Of a stretch of 64,000 nucleotides of DNA, positions 27,497 to 36,610 are shown piece after piece. Source of the stretch: Palsa-1400 sp036501625 (GTDB lineage Bacteria > Verrucomicrobiota > Verrucomicrobiia > Limisphaerales > Palsa-1400); contig DASXZY010000073.1 of NCBI GenBank assembly GCA_036501625.1, positions 3,911-67,910 on the forward strand. Direction: 5' to 3'. The first letter of the stretch is position 1. Each line of letters starts with the position of its first letter. Below the pieces are notes generated by a model, which worked only from the letters and a program-made list of their open reading frames with translations, was not told where the DNA came from and made no database searches. Made by a program: the position numbers and the translations under genes.

Positions 27497-29263
27497 ATGA
27501 CAACTCCGCCTGACAAATCGAACAGACCGCGCCTGCTCAGTTGGCGCATGGCCCGCATCGCGACGATCGGCTTGGCTTGCTTCGCCACGTTCATCGCACT
27601 GCTTTACGCCGAAGAGGATTGGCGCGGCAAAAGGGCGTGGGAGGATTGCAAGCGCCGGTTGGAAGCCAAGGGCATCGAGTTCGACTGGTCAAAATTCATC
27701 CCGCCGCCTGTGCCCGACGACGAGAATTTCTTCAAAGCTCCCGGCATCGTCGAAACCGATTGGGTGGGGCGCGGGCCAAGGGACTTGTCCAAACGCGTCG
27801 AGAAAGCGATGTCGCTGGAGGGCCGCGACTCCAATTCCGTATTGATTGCCGAAATCATTGTTGGGCCGCCTGGGGACTCGGGGCAGGCGCTGCGGTTGGA
27901 AGATACGAACACTCGCGCCGCGATTCGGAAACTGGTTTCTGGCGCGACCGGGCCCATGTTGATCGCGCCCAGAGAATTCCCGTTGCTCGCGCGGCTGCCG
28001 GCGGAAATTCACCCGGTGCGCATAGTGATATCAGCCAGCCAGCCGCCAACGACGAACATCCTGGCCGGCTTCTTTACCAGCGCCGGCGGCGCGACGCACG
28101 AAGGGCCGGCGTGCATCAGCGTTCAACCAGGCGAAGGCCAGTCGTTTCGCTTGACGTTCTCGTCGCCGGCTGAAACGGCGGAGGATTTTTTAGCCCGAAC
28201 GGACTCATTGGAACCGGAGTTCGATGCCGTTCGCGCCGCGCTCAAGCGCCCTTACGCGCGGATGGACGGTGATTACACGCAGCCATACCTGCTTCCGATA
28301 CCGGATTTTGTGACGGAGCGGGCCGTGGCGCAACTGCTCGCCACGCGAGTGGAGTGCCATCTCTTGCTCAATCATCCGGAGGAAGCCGCGCGGGACGCCA
28401 CGCTGCTGCACGACATGTGCGGCCCGCTTGAGGCCAAGCCGACCGGCCCGATGACGCTGATCGCGGCGATGATCAATGTGGCCGTCAGCGGGCTTTACGC
28501 GGATACAATTGGAGACGGATTGCGTTTGCGGGCGTGGCACGAGCCGCAACTCGCCGCGCTGGAGGAGCAACTGGCGCGGACGGATTTGATTCCCATCGCA
28601 TCACAGTCATTTGAATCCGAGCACGCCTCCACGCCCATGACTCTGGAAAATACGGATCCGGCGGCCGTCTATAAAGCAAGCCAGGCTATGAATCATGAAA
28701 AAGCCACTTGGCGGGGAATGTTGACGGATCCCTTGTATGGATTTTGGGCTTATGCGCCGCGCGGCTGGATTTATCAAAACATGGCCCACACCGCCATGCT
28801 CTCGCCGGCCAGCAAAGTTGGCGATGCTGCCAGCGGCCTGATTATGCCGGAGCTGGCCGCCCGCCTGGGCGAGGAACTTAAGTCCTTCAGCAAATGGTCT
28901 CCCTACTCGCACTTGGATGCGATATTTATTCCAAATTTCACGCGGGCGTGGGAAACCGTCGCGCGCAATCAAACTGTCGTCAACGAAGCGCTCGTGGCGT
29001 GCGCGCTGGAACGTTATCGCCTGGCTCATGGCGATTATCCGGAAACGCTGGCCGCGCTCGCTCCGCAATTCCTTGACAAAATCCCGCGCGACGTCATCGG
29101 CGGCCAGCCGCTGCATTACCGCCGCCACAGCGATGGAACTTTTCTTCTCTACTCCATCGGGTGGAACGAAAAAGACGACGGCGGCCAAATTCTGCCCGAC
29201 ATCCGGGATGGGCAATCCCTCGACAGCGGCGATTGGGTTTGGGAGCCGGGATTGGCTCGATAG
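27497..29263 (+). CDS. Membrane-anchored protein of unknown function in ECF sigma operon
   Basis: The 588-residue protein has an N-terminal membrane helix (about 20-37, IATIGLACFATFIALLYA) and a large extracytoplasmic part with no domain I can name. Visible features are an acidic-aromatic segment near residue 60 (FDWSKFIPPPVPDDENFFKAP), predominantly helical middle parts and a C-terminal segment that ends around GDWVWEPG. The phrase ALERYRLAHGDYPETLAALAPQFL near residue 510 resembles the tail of pseudopilin-like and other verrucomicrobial surface proteins. The ATG at 27497 starts one base after the previous stop; an in-frame ATG at 27473 would overlap it. As third gene of the sigma operon it may be the sensed or regulated partner. 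Confidence 0.75.
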   Translation: MTTPPDKSNRPRLLSWRMARIATIGLACFATFIALLYAEEDWRGKRAWEDCKRRLEAKGIEFDWSKFIPPPVPDDENFFKAPGIVETDWVGRGPRDLSKRVEKAMSLEGRDSNSVLIAEIIVGPPGDSGQALRLEDTNTRAAIRKLVSGATGPMLIAPREFPLLARLPAEIHPVRIVISASQPPTTNILAGFFTSAGGATHEGPACISVQPGEGQSFRLTFSSPAETAEDFLARTDSLEPEFDAVRAALKRPYARMDGDYTQPYLLPIPDFVTERAVAQLLATRVECHLLLNHPEEAARDATLLHDMCGPLEAKPTGPMTLIAAMINVAVSGLYADTIGDGLRLRAWHEPQLAALEEQLARTDLIPIASQSFESEHASTPMTLENTDPAAVYKASQAMNHEKATWRGMLTDPLYGFWAYAPRGWIYQNMAHTAMLSPASKVGDAASGLIMPELAARLGEELKSFSKWSPYSHLDAIFIPNFTRAWETVARNQTVVNEALVACALERYRLAHGDYPETLAALAPQFLDKIPRDVIGGQPLHYRRHSDGTFLLYSIGWNEKDDGGQILPDIRDGQSLDSGDWVWEPGLAR

Positions 29264-29339
29264 AGACGATTTCTACACTTGAACGGCGGCGGGCGGAAGT
29301 GTTACGTTATGGCGCTCCGGAACACTGGAAGCCTTGCTT

Positions 29340-30233
29340 ATGAAAAATCGTTTTACTCGCCGCCAGTTTTTGGAACGATCGGCCGCCGCTGGAACTTTGT
29401 TGCTGGCTCCGCACCGATTGCTGGCGGAGGTTATTGCTGGCAAACGCACGGCCACCGACCAGGTGACTTTGGGCAACACCGGCATCAAATTGAGCCGGAT
29501 GGGTTTTGGCACGGGCAGCAATAGCGGGCATGTTCAAGCTGCTCTTGGCCAGGAGCAATTTACCAGCCTTATTCATTATGCCTACGACCAGGGCATCACT
29601 TACTTCGATTGCGCCCAGGCTTACGCCACCTTTGAATGGATGGGCGGGGCCATCAAAGGGCTGCCGCGCGAAAAGCTTTTCATCCAATCCAAAATTGGCG
29701 GCCGGCCGGAAGATATTTTGGCCGCCATCGATCATCACCGCAAAACTTTTGATACTGATTACATTGACAGCATGCTGATCCATTGCATGGTCCAGAATCA
29801 TTGGACCGATGACTGGAAGCGGATCATGGATGGTTGCGATCAGGCCAAGGAAAAGAAGTGGATTCGGGCCAAAGGCGTATCGTGCCACAGCTTGCCGGCG
29901 TTGCGCGGGGCCAGGCAATCGGATTGGACGGAAGTGCATTTGGTGCGCGTCAACCCGCAGGGCGCCTTCATGGACGGCGAGCAGGAAAACTACAACATGG
30001 TCACCAACGCGGTCGCGCCGGTGCTGGAGGAATTGAAGCTGATGCGGGCCAAGGGCAGGGGAATCATCGGCATGAAAATGATCGGCAACGGCACGTTCCT
30101 GGATGCGGCCGACCGGGAGAAAGCGATGCGCTTCGCGATGTCCCGCCCGGAGTTGGATGCGGTGGTCGTCGGATTCAAGAGCCGCGCGGAGATCGATGAG
30201 TCCATCCGGCGGATGAACTCGGCGCTTTCATAG
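29340..30233 (+). CDS. Tat-exported aldo/keto reductase
   Basis: The 297-residue protein has a twin-arginine leader (TRRQFLERSAAAG) followed by an AKR (beta/alpha)8 domain. The catalytic tetrad is visible: D90 and Y95 in FDCAQAYATF, K118 in FIQSKIG and H148 in SMLIHCMVQ. Family enzymes reduce carbonyls with NADPH. Export by Tat suggests it folds with its cofactor in the cytoplasm first. The ATG at 29340 is preceded by GGAAG. The frame also has a TTG two codons upstream. The gene stands between the ECF operon and the kinase gene, all in the same direction. Confidence 0.9.
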   Translation: MKNRFTRRQFLERSAAAGTLLLAPHRLLAEVIAGKRTATDQVTLGNTGIKLSRMGFGTGSNSGHVQAALGQEQFTSLIHYAYDQGITYFDCAQAYATFEWMGGAIKGLPREKLFIQSKIGGRPEDILAAIDHHRKTFDTDYIDSMLIHCMVQNHWTDDWKRIMDGCDQAKEKKWIRAKGVSCHSLPALRGARQSDWTEVHLVRVNPQGAFMDGEQENYNMVTNAVAPVLEELKLMRAKGRGIIGMKMIGNGTFLDAADREKAMRFAMSRPELDAVVVGFKSRAEIDESIRRMNSALS

Positions 30234-30307
30234 GACGGTCAAAAGACTTGCTTTTGCGGCGGATTGGGCTTCAATCGCCTTCAGCATGAAGCAATTCGCG
30301 TCCCGCC

Positions 30308-33300
30308 ATGCCTGAAACCCGAAAATGTCCCGCGTGCGGATTGGAACTCGCCGGCGAGGATTTATCCGCCTGCTGCCCCCATTGCGCATCTTCCCGCGGT
30401 CCGGATGCTGGCGCGCCCGGCGACGTGATCGGGGCTGAGGCCACCGCGGCGGTTGCGCTGCACGCCACAGAAAAACCGGGTGACAGGATCGGCCGCTTCA
30501 AATTGCTCCAGGAAATTGGCGAAGGGACGTTTGGAAGTGTTTACATGGCCGAGCAGGAGGAACCGGTGCGGCGCCGGGTGGCCTTGAAAATCCTCAAGCT
30601 GGGCATGGACACCAAGGAGGTCATCACCCGCTTTGAAGCGGAACGCCAGGCGCTGGCGATGATGGACCACCCCAATATCGCCAAAGTTCTTGACGCAGGT
30701 TCGACGGTCAGCGGCCGCCCGTACTTTGTCATGGAATTGGTCAAGGGCGAGCGCATCACCGATTACTGCGACAAGAACTCTTTGGCCACGCCGGGGCGCC
30801 TGGATCTTTTCATTAAGGTTTGCTACGCCATTCAGCACGCGCACCAAAAGGGAATCATCCACCGCGACATCAAGCCTTCCAACATCCTCGTCACATTGCA
30901 CGACGGCGTGCCTGTGCCGAAGGTGATTGATTTTGGCATCGCCAAGGCGACCCACGGCAAACTGACGAACCGCACGCTCTTCACGGCCTACGAACAATTT
31001 ATCGGAACGCCAGCCTACATGAGCCCGGAGCAGGCGGAAATGAGCGGGCTGGACATCGACACACGGAGCGACATTTACAGCCTGGGCGTGGTGCTTTACG
31101 AATTGCTGGCGGGCCGGACGCCTTTTGATCCAAAGGAATTCATGGCCTCCGGCCTGGACGCGATCCGCAAGACCATTCGCGAGTACGACCCGGTGCGTCC
31201 CAGCACCCGCGTGGCGACCCTCACTGGGGAGGAATTGACCATCATGGCCAAAGATCGTTCGACCGATACCGCGAGGCTGATGAGCCAGCTCAAAGGGGAC
31301 CTCGATTGGATCGTCATGCGATGCCTGGAAAAGGACCGCACGCGACGGTACGCGACGGCCAACGAACTGGCCATGGATGTCCTTCGGCATATGAACCACG
31401 AGCCGGTGGTCGCGCGTCCGCCCAGTCGAACCTATCGTTTGCAGAAGGCCTTTCGCCGCCACAAACTGGTCGTGAGCGCGGTGGCGGCGGTGGCGGCGGT
31501 GCTGGTGCTGGGAGTGATTGGCACAACCCTTGGACTGCTGCGGGCCGAGAAGCAACGCCAGGACGCGGAAGAGGCCCGCGTGAAGGAAAGAGAGCAGGCG
31601 GATATCGCGCGCCGTTCATTGAAGGCCGAACAGGAGCAGCGCGCGCGGGCCGAATCCGAGGAGTTGGCCGCCCGGCGCAACGCCTACAATTCCGACATGA
31701 ACCTGGCTCAACAGGCGCTAGCCGCGAACAACCTCGGGCGCGCCCAAAGGCTGCTGGAGCGCCAGCGCCCAAAACCGGTTCAGCAGGATTTGCGCGGCTG
31801 GGAATGGCGTTATCTCTGGAGCCAGACTCGCGGGGATGAGCATGAAGTTTTGCTGGAAGGGGCCGGCCGGACTTCCAGCCCGCTGGCGTTCAGCGCCGAC
31901 GGCTGGTTGCTGGCCCGCGATACCGGAACCGAAGTTGTCATGACCGATCTGATTTCGCGCAAAGAGGTTTTGAGAAGGCCCCGCGCCCGGCGGCCCGTCT
32001 TCGCCCATCGCGGCGCCGTTCTGGCTTTCGTGGATGAATCTGGCGGCGCCAGCGGCATCGCGCTGCTGGATGTCAATTCACAGAAGGAAAAACGGATCGA
32101 AACGAGGTTGCACACTGTCCGCTGGATCGGCTTTACACCAGATGATCACAGGTTGCTGACCGTATCGACGAATATTTCCGGCGCGCCGGAAGGACGCGCG
32201 TGCGAACTGGGGTCGTGGGACGTTGAGACAGGCCGGCAGCTTTGGCAGCGAGGGCTTGGCGCCTACAGCACCGGCAACGGGCGGCCTTATGCGATTTCGC
32301 CGGATGGCGCGTCGTTCGCGGCCGTGCAACCCGATGGCAAGGTGGCGATTCTGGAAGTTGAAGGCGGGCATACGCGGCTCGTCATCCAAGCAACTGAAGA
32401 ATCCTCGATCGCCGTCATGTTTTCCCCCGACAGCGCCACGCTCTTGACAGGCGCGGGCTACACCGATTCCGCGATCCGGCTCTGGGACGCGCATACCGGC
32501 AAGGCTGGCGGTTCGCTTGCGGGGCATCGCAGTTGGGTCAGCGACTTGCTTTTTTCCGCCGATGGCAAGCGGCTCATATCGTCCAGCGGCGACCAAACCA
32601 TCCGCCTTTGGGATTGGCCGTCGCTCAAACCTGCCGGCGTCCTGCGCGGGCATCTGGACGAGGTGGACGGGCTGGCCGTGGACCCGGACGGGCGGACCCT
32701 CGCCAGCCGTTGCAAAGACGGTTCCATATACCTGTGGGATTTGAACAAGCCGGCGCGCGACCGCGGCTACCGGACATTTCCCTGCCGAGTGTCGGGCCTG
32801 AACACCAAGTTTACGCCAGACGGCGAAGCTCTCCGGGCAGTGGACCTCAAGGGCGGCGTTGCGTTGTGGGATACCTCCACCCTCAAGGAGGCTCGGCGGT
32901 TGTGGGCCGACTCCACCAACGGACTTGCAACGATGGTCTCGCCGGATGGCCAGTGGATTTTGCAGCAAGAGGACCGCCGCCTGACGATCTGGAACGAAAG
33001 TGATAAAACGAAAAGCGTCAAAACGATCGACTTTCCCTCAAGTTTTAGCGCCTGGTTTACAGCCAACGGAAAGTTTTTATTGACGCTGTATTCCCCGGGC
33101 GGCGGCGGCCACCTTGAAGTTTGGGATGCCGACACGTGGCAGCGCAAAAGCCAGATGAACACCAACGCCGAAGGAGTGTTCATCACCTCAATTCCGAATT
33201 CTTTCGTCATCATGACATTTAGTTCGTTGAAGCTTTTTGACGCGACCCGCCTTGACAAGCCGCCGGTGGAATTTGACGGGCAGGGTGACGCGCTGGACGC

Positions 33301-33685
33301 GGCCGCCTCCCCGGACGGCCGTTTGTTCGTGGCGGCCTATGAAGATGGGGCCGTGCGCTTTTGGAACATGACTGCGCGCGAGCCTATGGACACGCTCAAG
33401 GGATTCCTCCTGGCGGCGACTTCTGTCGCATTCTCGCCCGATGGCAGCCGTCTTGCCGTCGGCAGCTCCGGCGCCGAAGCTATCAAGCTCTGGGATACCC
33501 AAACGTGGCAGGAAGTGCTGACCTTGAGCGGAGAAGGATCGGGCTTCAACGACCTCCAATTTTCTCCCGATGGCCGCTGCCTGCTGGGTGTCAATGAGGC
33601 CGGCCTTCCCCACATTTGGTCCGCTCCGACCTGGGCGGAGATTAGCGCAGGCAAGCCCAGCGAAAAGGGAACAGCCCGCCGCTGA
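30308..33685 (+). CDS. Membrane Ser/Thr protein kinase with WD40 propellers
   Basis: The 1,125-residue protein starts with a short Cys cluster (CPAC at 7-10, CPHC at 23-26) like a zinc ribbon. A Hanks-type kinase domain follows (about residues 62-330): glycine loop IGEGTFGSV (70-78), K94 in VALK, HRDIKPSN (185-192) and D208-F-G. The activation loop leads to a GTPAYMSPEQ segment. A membrane helix lies around residues 393-415 (LVVSAVAAVAAVLVLGVIGTTLGLL), then a coiled coil rich in Glu/Arg/Gln (to about 460). WD40 blades fill the remaining 600 residues (SPDGSRLAVGSSGAEAIKLWD and similar). The kinase faces the cytoplasm and the propeller the periplasm. This architecture is common in Planctomycetes and Verrucomicrobia; substrates are unknown. 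Confidence 0.95.
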   Translation: MPETRKCPACGLELAGEDLSACCPHCASSRGPDAGAPGDVIGAEATAAVALHATEKPGDRIGRFKLLQEIGEGTFGSVYMAEQEEPVRRRVALKILKLGMDTKEVITRFEAERQALAMMDHPNIAKVLDAGSTVSGRPYFVMELVKGERITDYCDKNSLATPGRLDLFIKVCYAIQHAHQKGIIHRDIKPSNILVTLHDGVPVPKVIDFGIAKATHGKLTNRTLFTAYEQFIGTPAYMSPEQAEMSGLDIDTRSDIYSLGVVLYELLAGRTPFDPKEFMASGLDAIRKTIREYDPVRPSTRVATLTGEELTIMAKDRSTDTARLMSQLKGDLDWIVMRCLEKDRTRRYATANELAMDVLRHMNHEPVVARPPSRTYRLQKAFRRHKLVVSAVAAVAAVLVLGVIGTTLGLLRAEKQRQDAEEARVKEREQADIARRSLKAEQEQRARAESEELAARRNAYNSDMNLAQQALAANNLGRAQRLLERQRPKPVQQDLRGWEWRYLWSQTRGDEHEVLLEGAGRTSSPLAFSADGWLLARDTGTEVVMTDLISRKEVLRRPRARRPVFAHRGAVLAFVDESGGASGIALLDVNSQKEKRIETRLHTVRWIGFTPDDHRLLTVSTNISGAPEGRACELGSWDVETGRQLWQRGLGAYSTGNGRPYAISPDGASFAAVQPDGKVAILEVEGGHTRLVIQATEESSIAVMFSPDSATLLTGAGYTDSAIRLWDAHTGKAGGSLAGHRSWVSDLLFSADGKRLISSSGDQTIRLWDWPSLKPAGVLRGHLDEVDGLAVDPDGRTLASRCKDGSIYLWDLNKPARDRGYRTFPCRVSGLNTKFTPDGEALRAVDLKGGVALWDTSTLKEARRLWADSTNGLATMVSPDGQWILQQEDRRLTIWNESDKTKSVKTIDFPSSFSAWFTANGKFLLTLYSPGGGGHLEVWDADTWQRKSQMNTNAEGVFITSIPNSFVIMTFSSLKLFDATRLDKPPVEFDGQGDALDAAASPDGRLFVAAYEDGAVRFWNMTAREPMDTLKGFLLAATSVAFSPDGSRLAVGSSGAEAIKLWDTQTWQEVLTLSGEGSGFNDLQFSPDGRCLLGVNEAGLPHIWSAPTWAEISAGKPSEKGTARR

Positions 33686-33723
33686 GAAGCGTCCGCGCGG
33701 CGCAAAAATTTCATAGTTGACGC

Positions 33724-33749
33724 TTGACACTCCAAGCTTTTACTATACT
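33724..33749 (+). promoter_or_regulatory. Putative promoter of the basic peptide/glycosyltransferase unit
   Basis: A TTGACA hexamer at 33724-33729 and TATACT at 33744-33749 lie 20 bases upstream of the peptide start. The spacing of 14 bases is shorter than the usual 17; TTGACG at 33717 gives 21 bases instead, and TACTAC at 33746 gives 16 with the first hexamer. The region is AT-rich in a GC-rich surrounding. A matching ribosome binding sequence AAGGA (33760-33764) sits four bases before the ATG. Confidence 0.45.
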
Positions 33750-33768
33750 ACACGACCCGAAGGATACT

Positions 33769-33969
33769 ATGCCGATGAAAATGAATCTGAGCAGCATCGC
33801 GGAGGCGGAGGTCGGGTTTAGCCCCAAACCACGCCGCAAGCGCCGTAACAAAGAAGAGGGCGGACTCGTTACCCATTCCTCCAGCAACGCACCAGGCGGC
33901 CGTGATCACCATAGGCGGCCTAAGCGCAAAAAACATCCGGTCCGCAAACACAAACAGCACCGGCGCTGA
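33769..33969 (+). CDS. Small, strongly basic peptide upstream of the glycosyltransferase
   Basis: The 66-residue frame starts with MPMKMNLSSIAEAEVGF and then becomes almost entirely Arg/Lys/His (PRRKRR, RRPKRKKH, KHKQHRR at the end). It also has a short Gly/Ser/Asn stretch (EEGGLVTHSSSNAPGG) and no Cys, membrane helix or signal peptide. It is supported by a good ribosome binding sequence (AAGGA, 4 bases before ATG) and promoter-like hexamers upstream. It ends 22 bases before the preferred GTG start of the triple glycosyltransferase. The leader-like first 17 residues and the Ser/Thr/Asn-rich middle would fit a modified peptide or a glycosylation substrate; a nucleic-acid- or ribosome-binding role is equally possible. 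I know no family for it. Confidence 0.6.
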   Translation: MPMKMNLSSIAEAEVGFSPKPRRKRRNKEEGGLVTHSSSNAPGGRDHHRRPKRKKHPVRKHKQHRR

Positions 33970-33991
33970 TTCGTCGCCGGGCGCCGCTTCG

Positions 33992-36559
33992 GTGAAAAAG
34001 CTGATTCTGAAGTGCCGCTTTACTGTCGGCGATGTCGTGATGCTGACCGCCGCCGTGCGGGATTTGCATCATTCCTATCCCGGAAAATTTCTCACGGATG
34101 TCCGCACGCTTTGCCCGGACCTCTGGCTGAACAATCCGCATCTTACCCCGCTGGCTGACGACGACGCGGAGGCGGAAAAGATTGAATGCACCTATCCGCT
34201 CATAGACCAAAGCAACCACGCGCCGTACCATTGCCTGCACGGGTTTGTTGAATTCTTCAACCGCCATCTGGGCTTGCACATCAGGCCCGCTGCGTTCAAG
34301 GGCGACATCCATCTTTCCGCCCAGGAGAAAGCCTGGCATTCCCAGGTTTATGAACTGGCGGGGCGGGACATCCCGTTTTGGATTATTGACGCCGGCGGGA
34401 AATATGATCTCACCATCAAGTGGTGGGACCCCGCCCGCTATCAGGAAGCAGTCGATCATTTCCGCGGGAAAATTCAATTCGTGCAAGTCGGAGAATTCGG
34501 GCATCACCATCCCAAATTGGACGGCGTGATCGATTTGCGCGGAAAGACGGCCCTGAGAGAATTGATCCGCCTGGTGCATCATGCCCAGGGTGTTCTCGGC
34601 CCGGTCACCGCCTTGATGCATTTGGCAGCGGCAGTGCCCGTCAAATACAGGCGGCTGCCCAACCGCCCTTGCGTGGTCATCGCGGGAGGACGCGAGCCCA
34701 CGCATTGGGAGGCTTATCCACATCATCAATATATCCACACGATGAGTGTGCTGCCGTGCTGTTCGCATGGAGGATGCTGGCGGGACAGAACAATGCGGCT
34801 GCGGGATGGCGACAAGCGCGACCGTCCTCAAAACCTGTGCGTCGATGTCGTTGGAAACCTGCCGCGGTGCATGGACATGATCACGTCGCGGGACGTGATC
34901 CGGCGCATTGAAGGATACTTCGAGGGCAGGCTGATCCATTACTTGACTTCCGCGCAAAGGAAGGCAGGGGAGCGCGGCATGGCCGCCACACGGCGCAATC
35001 CGTTCGACCGGCAGCAGCGGTTGAATCGAGGCAACGCGGGCATGGCCCTCGACCGGTTCATGGAGACCATCCCGGATTATCCCGGCCGCTGCGAGGGGCG
35101 GGGCATCGTAGTGAGCGGCGGCGGAGCCCGATATTTCGTGAGCGCCTGGGTTTGCTTCAACATGCTTCGGAGGCTGGGATGCTCGCTGCCGATGCAATTA
35201 TGGTATTTGGGCGAAAAGGAAATGGACGAGCAGATGAAAAAGCTGCTGGAACCATTGGGAGTGGAATGCGTGGATGCCCTCAAACTGCGCCGGAAGTTTC
35301 CCGCGCGCATACTCAGAGGATGGGAATTAAAACCCTACTCGATGATCCATTCGCCGTTCCGCGAAGTCTTGCTGCTGGACGCGGACAATGTGCCGGTCGT
35401 GAATCCGGCGTTCCTTTTTAACACGCCCGAATACCGCGCCACCGGCGCCATCTTCTGGCCCGATTTCATGCGCGGCGCGGACAAACGCAACAACGCCATG
35501 TGGCGGACCTTTGGAATAAAGAGGCCGGCGGAATTGGAGTTTGAAAGCGGGCAAATTGTCATTGACAAAGAGCGATGCTGGAAAGCGATGTGCCTCGCGA
35601 TGTGGATCAATGAAAATTCCGATTTTTTCTACCGGCATATCCACGGGGACAAGGAGACGTTCCACCTGGCTTTTTGCAAATTGAAGACGGCCTATTCGCT
35701 TGTCCCCACGCCCATCGATCCGCTGGACGGCGTGATGTGCCAGCACGATTTTCAAGGACGCCGCATATTTCAACATCGCAACGGCGAGAAATGGGATTTG
35801 ATTTTCAACAAGCGGATCAAGGGATTCCTTCTGGAGAAAGCGTGCCGCGGTTATGTCGATGACTTGAATCGCGTGTGGCAAGGCCGGCTGCATTCTCAGG
35901 TGAAAGCGAAGGCATCCGCTGCCTACGAACGGAGAAGGCGAACTATCAGGATCGCGGCCACGATGATTTCCTGCCGCGCGCGCGATCAAGTCCGCCGCCA
36001 GACTTTGGAAAACCTCGCCCGCACTGATTGGGCCTGGCCGCTGCCGCATGTTCATCTTGACGATGTGTCGGATGGAAACGCGGAGCAAAGGCAGGCGCAG
36101 GCGTCTTATCGCGCGCTCAAGGCAAGCCTGGATTACCAGGCTGATTACATTTTGTTCCTCGAGGATGATTTGGATTTCAACCGGCACATCCAGCACAACC
36201 TTTGCCAGTGGGACCCGATACGCCGGCGCGAGGTCATGCTTGCCAGCCTCTACAACCCGCGGCTTCCCGGCAAGGCATGGGATGTCAAAGGCAACGCCCG
36301 CCTGATTGACCCGGCAATCGCGTTCGGCAGCCAGGCTTTTCTTCTGTCGAAGGAGACGGTGCGATACATCGTGCGGCGATGGAACAAATTCTCCGGCAAG
36401 CAGGATTTACGGATGCTTCGCCTGGCCGGCAGCCTGGCGAACGCGGTCCATTATCACGCCCCGTCGCTCGTGCAACACATCGGCGCGCAGAGCACTTGGG
36501 GCGGGGGATTCCATCAGGCGTTTGATTTTGATCCAAAGTGGAAGGCCAGAGAAGAGTGA
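33992..36559 (+). CDS. Three-domain glycosyltransferase (GT9-like, mannosyltransferase-like, GT-A-like)
   Basis: The 855-residue product starts at a GTG (VKKLILKCRFTVGDVVMLTA), typical of the beginning of GT9 heptosyltransferases; an ATG at 33902 would add 30 residues and overlap the peptide gene. Domain 1 (about residues 1-310) has GT9 features (VGDVVMLTA, QGVLGPVTALMHLAAA). It also has a cysteine set C256, C257, C262, C283 and C293 that resembles the metal finger of TibC-type heptosyltransferases. Domain 2 (about 370-610) looks like a GT-A mannosyltransferase of the Mannosyl_trans3 kind, with D463-A-D465 in LLLDADNVPVVNP. Domain 3 (about 650-855) has a second GT-A acidic motif, E724-D-D726 in FLEDDLDF. 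All three appear complete. Substrates are unknown; the adjacent peptide is a candidate acceptor. Confidence 0.83.
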   Translation: MKKLILKCRFTVGDVVMLTAAVRDLHHSYPGKFLTDVRTLCPDLWLNNPHLTPLADDDAEAEKIECTYPLIDQSNHAPYHCLHGFVEFFNRHLGLHIRPAAFKGDIHLSAQEKAWHSQVYELAGRDIPFWIIDAGGKYDLTIKWWDPARYQEAVDHFRGKIQFVQVGEFGHHHPKLDGVIDLRGKTALRELIRLVHHAQGVLGPVTALMHLAAAVPVKYRRLPNRPCVVIAGGREPTHWEAYPHHQYIHTMSVLPCCSHGGCWRDRTMRLRDGDKRDRPQNLCVDVVGNLPRCMDMITSRDVIRRIEGYFEGRLIHYLTSAQRKAGERGMAATRRNPFDRQQRLNRGNAGMALDRFMETIPDYPGRCEGRGIVVSGGGARYFVSAWVCFNMLRRLGCSLPMQLWYLGEKEMDEQMKKLLEPLGVECVDALKLRRKFPARILRGWELKPYSMIHSPFREVLLLDADNVPVVNPAFLFNTPEYRATGAIFWPDFMRGADKRNNAMWRTFGIKRPAELEFESGQIVIDKERCWKAMCLAMWINENSDFFYRHIHGDKETFHLAFCKLKTAYSLVPTPIDPLDGVMCQHDFQGRRIFQHRNGEKWDLIFNKRIKGFLLEKACRGYVDDLNRVWQGRLHSQVKAKASAAYERRRRTIRIAATMISCRARDQVRRQTLENLARTDWAWPLPHVHLDDVSDGNAEQRQAQASYRALKASLDYQADYILFLEDDLDFNRHIQHNLCQWDPIRRREVMLASLYNPRLPGKAWDVKGNARLIDPAIAFGSQAFLLSKETVRYIVRRWNKFSGKQDLRMLRLAGSLANAVHYHAPSLVQHIGAQSTWGGGFHQAFDFDPKWKAREE

Positions 36560-36610
36560 CCGTTGTTTTGGTTTGGAACCGCGGGTGGCTTCGCGCAGAA
36601 TCTCCCGCGC

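Noticed and set aside
30362..31555. 397-codon minus-strand frame
   Set aside because: It is antisense to the kinase domain, which has all Hanks motifs.
33920..35197. 425-codon minus-strand frame
   Set aside because: It is antisense to the glycosyltransferase and has no domain.
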